From: DATARH01 sp036489765
Lineage (GTDB): Bacteria; Pseudomonadota; Alphaproteobacteria; ATCC43930; CGMCC-115725
Length of the DNA: 64,000 bases
Reading direction: 5' to 3'
NCBI GenBank assembly: GCA_036489765.1
Contig: DASXFE010000040.1
Coordinates: forward strand, 17,851-81,850
In this document: positions 60,606-64,000 of the stretch, piece after piece
Position numbering within the stretch: position 1 is the stretch's first letter
How the letters are laid out: each line of letters starts with the position of its first letter
Notes under the pieces: generated by a model
Database searches by the model: none
What the model was told of the DNA's origin: nothing
What the model saw: the letters and a program-made list of their open reading frames with translations, nothing else
Program-made: the position numbers and the translations under genes

Positions 60606-60687
60606 GACCGTCTTCCCGGCGGCAGGCCGGGATCCACTCGCTTGTGCGTTTGAACCGTGGACCCGGGCCTTCGCCGGGAAGATGGTC
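60606..60687. repeat. Inverted repeat of the CCCGGC...GCCGGG family
   Basis: GACCGTCTTCCCGGC (60606-60620) pairs with GCCGGGAAGATGGTC (60673-60687), with inner pairing GGCCGGGATCCAC/GTGGACCCGGGCC. It sits between the convergent ends of the dioxygenase remnant and the LLM gene. Confidence 0.75.
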
Positions 60688-61690
60688 AGTTAGTGAGCAA
60701 CGGCCGGACTTCCTCGGACAAAATCTGTAGCTGCTCCAGGGCCAGCGAGTTCGGCATCCCCGGCCAGTGAATCGAGGCGACGAGGTGGTTGACGCCTAGG
60801 CGGGTGTTGAGGCGGTTTAGTTGGTCGGCGACTTCGGCGGGAGAGCCGAGGAGGAAGCGGTCTTCCAGCAGTTCGTTGAATTCGTGGTCGAAATCGTCGC
60901 CTTCGGGCATCACCTTGTCCTGGCCCCAGGCGCGGTAGGCGCGGTATTTTTCTTCGAGGTAGGGCTGGGCGAGACGGATGGCCTCGGCGCGGCTTTTGGC
61001 GACGAAGACCTCGCGGCGCATCGGGACTTCCGCCGGGAACGGTTTTCCGGCCGTGTCGAGGGCGCGCTTGTAGAGGTCCATCTGCCGCCCGATTGTTTCG
61101 AGCGTGTTGTGCGGGTTGATGTACCAGCAATCGCCGATGCGGGCGGCGCGCTCGATCGCGATGTCGGCGTTGGCGCCGATCCAGATTGGGGGCATCGGCT
61201 GCTGCACCGGCTTGACCGGACAGGTCGCGTGGTCGAGCTCGAAATGCGAGCCCTTCATGTCGACGAAATCCTCGGTCCACAGGCGCTTGATCGCCTCGAT
61301 GCATTCCTCGAAGCGCGGGCCCATCTTGCCGCGCGGCACGCCGAAGGCCTTGAACTCGACGTCGCGGTAGCCGATCCCGGCGCCGAACACGAGACGGCCG
61401 TTTGACATCAGGTCGAGGGTTGCCAGGGATTCGGCCAGTTCTAATGGCTTGTGGAGCGGGACTAACACGAGGCCGCAGATGATGCGGAGGCGCGGGGCGA
61501 TTGCGGCGCAGTAGCTGAGGAACGGAATCTGCTGAACCGACTGGAACGGGTGGGCGCTGAAATGCGAGCCCTTGACGACGCCGTCGAAGCCGAGCCGGTC
61601 GGCGGCGCGGACGAGGTCGAGATCGTCCTTGAGGTGGCCGGCGGGGTCGCCGGGCGGGTGCTGGCCGCGAACGATCAGGCTGAGTTTCAT
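60686..61690 (-). CDS. LLM-class flavin/F420-dependent oxidoreductase 2
   Basis: 334 residues. RAADRLGFDGVVKGSHFSAH, RIICGLVLVPLHKPLELAES, LDLMSNGRLVFGAGIGYRDV and PIWIGANADIAIERAARIGD place it in the TIGR03619-type luciferase-like oxidoreductases. Only distant similarity to the other LLM gene at 55440. It may cooperate with the VOC-protein gene 23 bases upstream in the same direction. Cofactor and substrate are not determinable by eye. Confidence 0.86.
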   Translation of the reverse strand: MKLSLIVRGQHPPGDPAGHLKDDLDLVRAADRLGFDGVVKGSHFSAHPFQSVQQIPFLSYCAAIAPRLRIICGLVLVPLHKPLELAESLATLDLMSNGRLVFGAGIGYRDVEFKAFGVPRGKMGPRFEECIEAIKRLWTEDFVDMKGSHFELDHATCPVKPVQQPMPPIWIGANADIAIERAARIGDCWYINPHNTLETIGRQMDLYKRALDTAGKPFPAEVPMRREVFVAKSRAEAIRLAQPYLEEKYRAYRAWGQDKVMPEGDDFDHEFNELLEDRFLLGSPAEVADQLNRLNTRLGVNHLVASIHWPGMPNSLALEQLQILSEEVRPLLTN

Positions 61691-61713
61691 GTGGGTCTAC
61701 TCCGGTCTTCTGA

Positions 61714-62169
61714 TCACTCGGGGTCCATGCCTTTGTCGGCGAGCTCTTTCTTGGCCTTGTCGTTCTTGTCGAGGGCGAGGCCCATGCCTTTGAGGATTCC
61801 GGGGGCTTTGGTGAACTGGATGTTCGAGTACTCGATGATCTCGAGGCGGTTGCCCCAGGGATCGAGGAAATCGAGGAACGGGCCTTCGACCATGCGGGCG
61901 CCGGCGGCCTTGGCGAGCTCGATGATCGTGCTGCGGTCGTCGACGACGAGGCCGATGTGGCGGCGCTCGACGCCGTCGTTTCTCGCATCGGCAACGCGGG
62001 TCATGTTGATGAACTGGTCGCCCATGTCGATGAAGGCGTTGCGCTCGCCCTTGCCGCGCAGGGTGAAATCGAAGATGCAGGCGTACCAGGCAAGCGCCTC
62101 GTCGATGTCGGCGACCTCGATCGCGACATGGTTGATGCCGACGAGCTTCGGCCGTTTGGTGTCGGGCAT
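61714..62169 (-). CDS. VOC/glyoxalase-fold protein
   Basis: 151 residues. Vicinal-oxygen-chelate fold with metal-binding-type segments VGINHVAIEVADIDEALAWY (His in the first strand), RRHIGLVVDDRSTIIELAKA, and FLDPWGNRLEIIEYSNIQF (Glu at the end of the domain). Members include glyoxalase I, methylmalonyl-CoA epimerase and extradiol dioxygenases. In this neighbourhood a ring-cleavage or epimerase role is plausible but unproven. First gene of a two-gene minus-strand unit with the LLM gene. Confidence 0.85.
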   Translation of the reverse strand: MPDTKRPKLVGINHVAIEVADIDEALAWYACIFDFTLRGKGERNAFIDMGDQFINMTRVADARNDGVERRHIGLVVDDRSTIIELAKAAGARMVEGPFLDFLDPWGNRLEIIEYSNIQFTKAPGILKGMGLALDKNDKAKKELADKGMDPE

Positions 62170-62218
62170 GGCAGGTGCTCCTATGCCGAGGATCCGGGCA
62201 GCTTAACGCAAATTTCAA

Positions 62219-62283
62219 ATCACAATGAGGCAGTGAGACGGTGAGGTCGCCACCCTTTCACTGTCTCACTGCCTCATTGTGAT
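62219..62283. repeat. Near-perfect long inverted repeat between divergent genes
   Basis: ATCACAATGAGGCAGTGAGA with CGGTGA (62219-62244) pairs with TCACTG and TCTCACTGCCTCATTGTGAT (62258-62283) around a 13-base loop. It is too long for a simple operator and looks like a dispersed palindromic element. The arm phrase GTGAGACGGTGAGG also occurs at 15943-15957. Confidence 0.8.
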
Positions 62284-62343
62284 TTTTATCCCGGAGCTCC
62301 TCCGGTACGGTTGGGCCAATTAGCGAGCTTCAAGGGGATGCTC

Positions 62344-63372
62344 ATGCCGGGTTGGATCATTTCGACGGCGGTCGGGACGGGTGAGAAGGGGTTTGGCGGG
62401 GATGGCGGGCCGGCTGGGAAGGCGCTGCTGAACGGGCCGTTCGATGTCGCCTTCGACGGGGGCGGCAATCTGTTTTTCTCCGACACGTTCAACAACCGCG
62501 TGCGGCGCGTCGATGCGCGGAGCGGGATCATCACCACGGTCGCCGGGAATGGCGACAAGGGGTTTGGCGGGGACGGCGGGAAGGCGACCGGGGCGGCGCT
62601 CAACGAGCCTTACGGGGTGGTGGTCGACCGGGCGGGGAATTTGTACATCGCGGACCGGCTGAACCGGCGGGTGCGGCGGGTCGATGCGGCGAGCGGGATC
62701 ATCACGACGATCGCCGGGACCGGCGAGGCGGCCTATTCGGGCGACGGCGGGCCAGGCGACAGGGCGGGGCTGGCGGAGCCGAACGGACTCGCCTTCGATC
62801 CGGGGCAGACGCGGCTCTACATCACCGATGTCGCCGACAACCGCGTGCGGGTGATCGAGATGGCGAGCGGGGCGATCTCGACCTTTGCCGGGACCGGGGC
62901 GGCCGAGCATAGCGGGGACGGCGGGCCGGTCGCGGCAGCTGGGACGTTTGGGGCGCGGGCGGTCAAGGTCGGGGCGGACGGGACCGTGTACATCCTGGAG
63001 CGGCAGGGGAGCTCGCTGAGGGCTGTCGACGGGCGCGGGGTGATCTCGACCATCGCCGGAACGACGGCGCGCGGGTATTCGGGGGATGGCGGGCCGGCGC
63101 TTGCCGCGGTGTTCGACGCGCCCAAGGAGATGGCGATCGACCGCGACGGCTCGCTGCTCATCGTCGATACCGAGAACCACGCGATCCGCCGCATCGACCA
63201 CCAGACCGGGATCGTCACCAACCTCGCCGGCAGCCGGCAGGGGCCCGGCGGCGATGGCGGCCCGGCCGAGCTTGCCGGCCTCGACCGCCCGCATGGCGCC
63301 GTCGTCGGGCCAGACGGCGCGATCTATATCGGCGACACCAACAACCACCGTATCCGGAAGGTGGCGCGGTAA
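62344..63372 (+). CDS. NHL-repeat beta-propeller protein
   Basis: 342 residues. Six or so repeats of about 53 residues, each of the form G-D-G-G-P-A...P-x-G-V-A-x-D...N-L-Y-I-A-D...N-x-R-V-R-R-V-D...I-x-T-x-A-G-T-G, e.g. GNLYIADRLNRRVRRVDAAS and GIITTIAGTGEAAYSGDGGP. This is a six-bladed propeller of the NHL/teneurin-like type, typical of extracellular or carbohydrate- and protein-binding modules, sometimes lyases. No signal peptide in this start. The ATG at 62344 has AAGGGG six bases upstream; the TTG at 62311 gives a longer form. Confidence 0.87.
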   Translation: MPGWIISTAVGTGEKGFGGDGGPAGKALLNGPFDVAFDGGGNLFFSDTFNNRVRRVDARSGIITTVAGNGDKGFGGDGGKATGAALNEPYGVVVDRAGNLYIADRLNRRVRRVDAASGIITTIAGTGEAAYSGDGGPGDRAGLAEPNGLAFDPGQTRLYITDVADNRVRVIEMASGAISTFAGTGAAEHSGDGGPVAAAGTFGARAVKVGADGTVYILERQGSSLRAVDGRGVISTIAGTTARGYSGDGGPALAAVFDAPKEMAIDRDGSLLIVDTENHAIRRIDHQTGIVTNLAGSRQGPGGDGGPAELAGLDRPHGAVVGPDGAIYIGDTNNHRIRKVAR

Positions 63373-64000
63373 TCAGTTCGCCTTGGTCAGGAACCGCCTC
63401 AGCTCGGCGACGAGGTCTTTAGGGTTGTCGCCTTGGACGGTGTGGCCGGCATTGGGGACGGTCACGAATTTGCCGTCTGGGAGGCGCTGGGCGAGACGGA
63501 TGCCGTCTTCTTCGTTGAAGACGTCGCTTTCGCCGCCGCGGACGATCAGGGTCGGGCAGGTGATGCGGTCAAGGCCGTCGGCGAGGGCGGCGCGCTCGGC
63601 GCGGTGCTTTTCCTGGTCGAGGACCTGGAAGCGGCGGCGGTCGTATTTCCATTTCCAGCTGCCGTCGGGCTCCTGGCGGAGCGCGTGCATCAGGCTGCGG
63701 CGGAGGATCTTGGGGTCGCGGCGCGGGTTGAACTCGAGCGCCTTGGCGATGATGCCGTCGATCGTGACCGTGTCGGCGACGCCGTTGACGAAGTCGCGGA
63801 TGCGGCTCGATCCGGGGCGGCGCATCTCCGGGCCGGCGTCGATGATGACGAGGTTGTTGAGCCGCTCAGGATGGTTGATCGCGAAGGCCAGCGAATTGAT
63901 CGCCCCCAGCGACATGCCGACGAGAATGAACTTGTCGAGACCGATCTTGTCGACAAACCCTTTGGTGTCGGTGAGCTGGGCGCCCATCGAATAGTCAGCG
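63373..64000 (-). CDS. Alpha/beta hydrolase, 5' end outside the window
   Basis: About 208 residues visible, C-terminal part of an alpha/beta-hydrolase. The nucleophile elbow is LVGMSLGAINSLAFAINHP (G-x-S-x-G), the acid is in TLIVRGGESDVFNEE, and the catalytic His in VPNAGHTVQGDNP. The reading frame continues through 64000 with residues ADYS before the first in-window Met at 63987, so the N-terminal domain lies beyond. Relatives include meta-cleavage-product hydrolases and epoxide or ester hydrolases; the substrate is unknown. Its stop is directly next to the NHL gene stop. Confidence 0.85.
   Translation of the reverse strand, partial: ADYSMGAQLTDTKGFVDKIGLDKFILVGMSLGAINSLAFAINHPERLNNLVIIDAGPEMRRPGSSRIRDFVNGVADTVTIDGIIAKALEFNPRRDPKILRRSLMHALRQEPDGSWKWKYDRRRFQVLDQEKHRAERAALADGLDRITCPTLIVRGGESDVFNEEDGIRLAQRLPDGKFVTVPNAGHTVQGDNPKDLVAELRRFLTKAN

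Overview
The window is GC-rich DNA (most genes look well above 60% GC by eye) packed with bacterial genes that mostly overlap by 1-4 bases. Gene content and order point to an alphaproteobacterium of the Rhodospirillales/Reyranella/Stella type: threonine synthase - M16 peptidase - GNAT acetyltransferase in a row, a YqgE/AlgH protein beside a peroxiredoxin, many family III CoA transferases, and several families of short intergenic inverted repeats common in that class. I see no tRNA, rRNA, CRISPR array, insertion sequence or phage gene. The lineage is an inference from content, not from a marker gene.

Layout. 1-5212: housekeeping (thrC end, M16 protease, acetyltransferase, two YqgE/AlgH paralogues of which one is exported, peroxiredoxin). 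5325-6973: a two-gene unit whose second gene has an in-frame TGA at 6722-6724 inside a U-G-S-C motif. I read it as one UGSC-family selenoprotein; ordinary gene calling would split it. 7027-18537: a decayed ParDE module, CoA transferase, MaoC hydratase, Rieske oxygenase, a membrane protein behind two tandem 16-bp dyads, HAD phosphatase, TenA, CmcJ-like oxygenase, tandem DUF427 protein, GMC oxidoreductase, aminotransferase and small exported proteins. 18638-24561: HAD-IIB phosphatase plus glycerol-3-phosphate dehydrogenase, then a four-gene osmoprotectant-type (OpuC/ProVWX-like) ABC importer. 24662-28752: two tandem flavin monooxygenases with very uneven divergence, and a Baeyer-Villiger-type monooxygenase.

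29289-50603 is the most unusual region. Three large Gly/Asp/Thr-rich beta-roll (RTX-like) proteins with similar C-terminal tails, as expected for type I secretion, surround an E1 alpha/beta dehydrogenase pair and a glycan island. The island holds a ChW-like repeat protein, a pyruvyl-transferase homologue, a GT14-like enzyme, a GT2+WbsX/GH99-like fusion, a GT4-like enzyme and a GT2+GT9 fusion. My inference is a system that builds and glycosylates a secreted surface or S-layer-like coat. The secretion ATPase and adaptor are not in the window.

51277-64000 looks like a catabolic neighbourhood for aromatic or ring-cleavage compounds: DOPA-dioxygenase-like protein, two crotonases, GlcG-like protein, a double-length CoA transferase, two LLM flavin oxidoreductases, a cupin, a D-aminoacylase-type amidohydrolase, a LigB-type extradiol dioxygenase broken by two frameshifts, a VOC protein, an NHL-repeat protein and the C-terminal part of an alpha/beta hydrolase running off the end. 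All assignments are by reading motifs and order; no database search was run.
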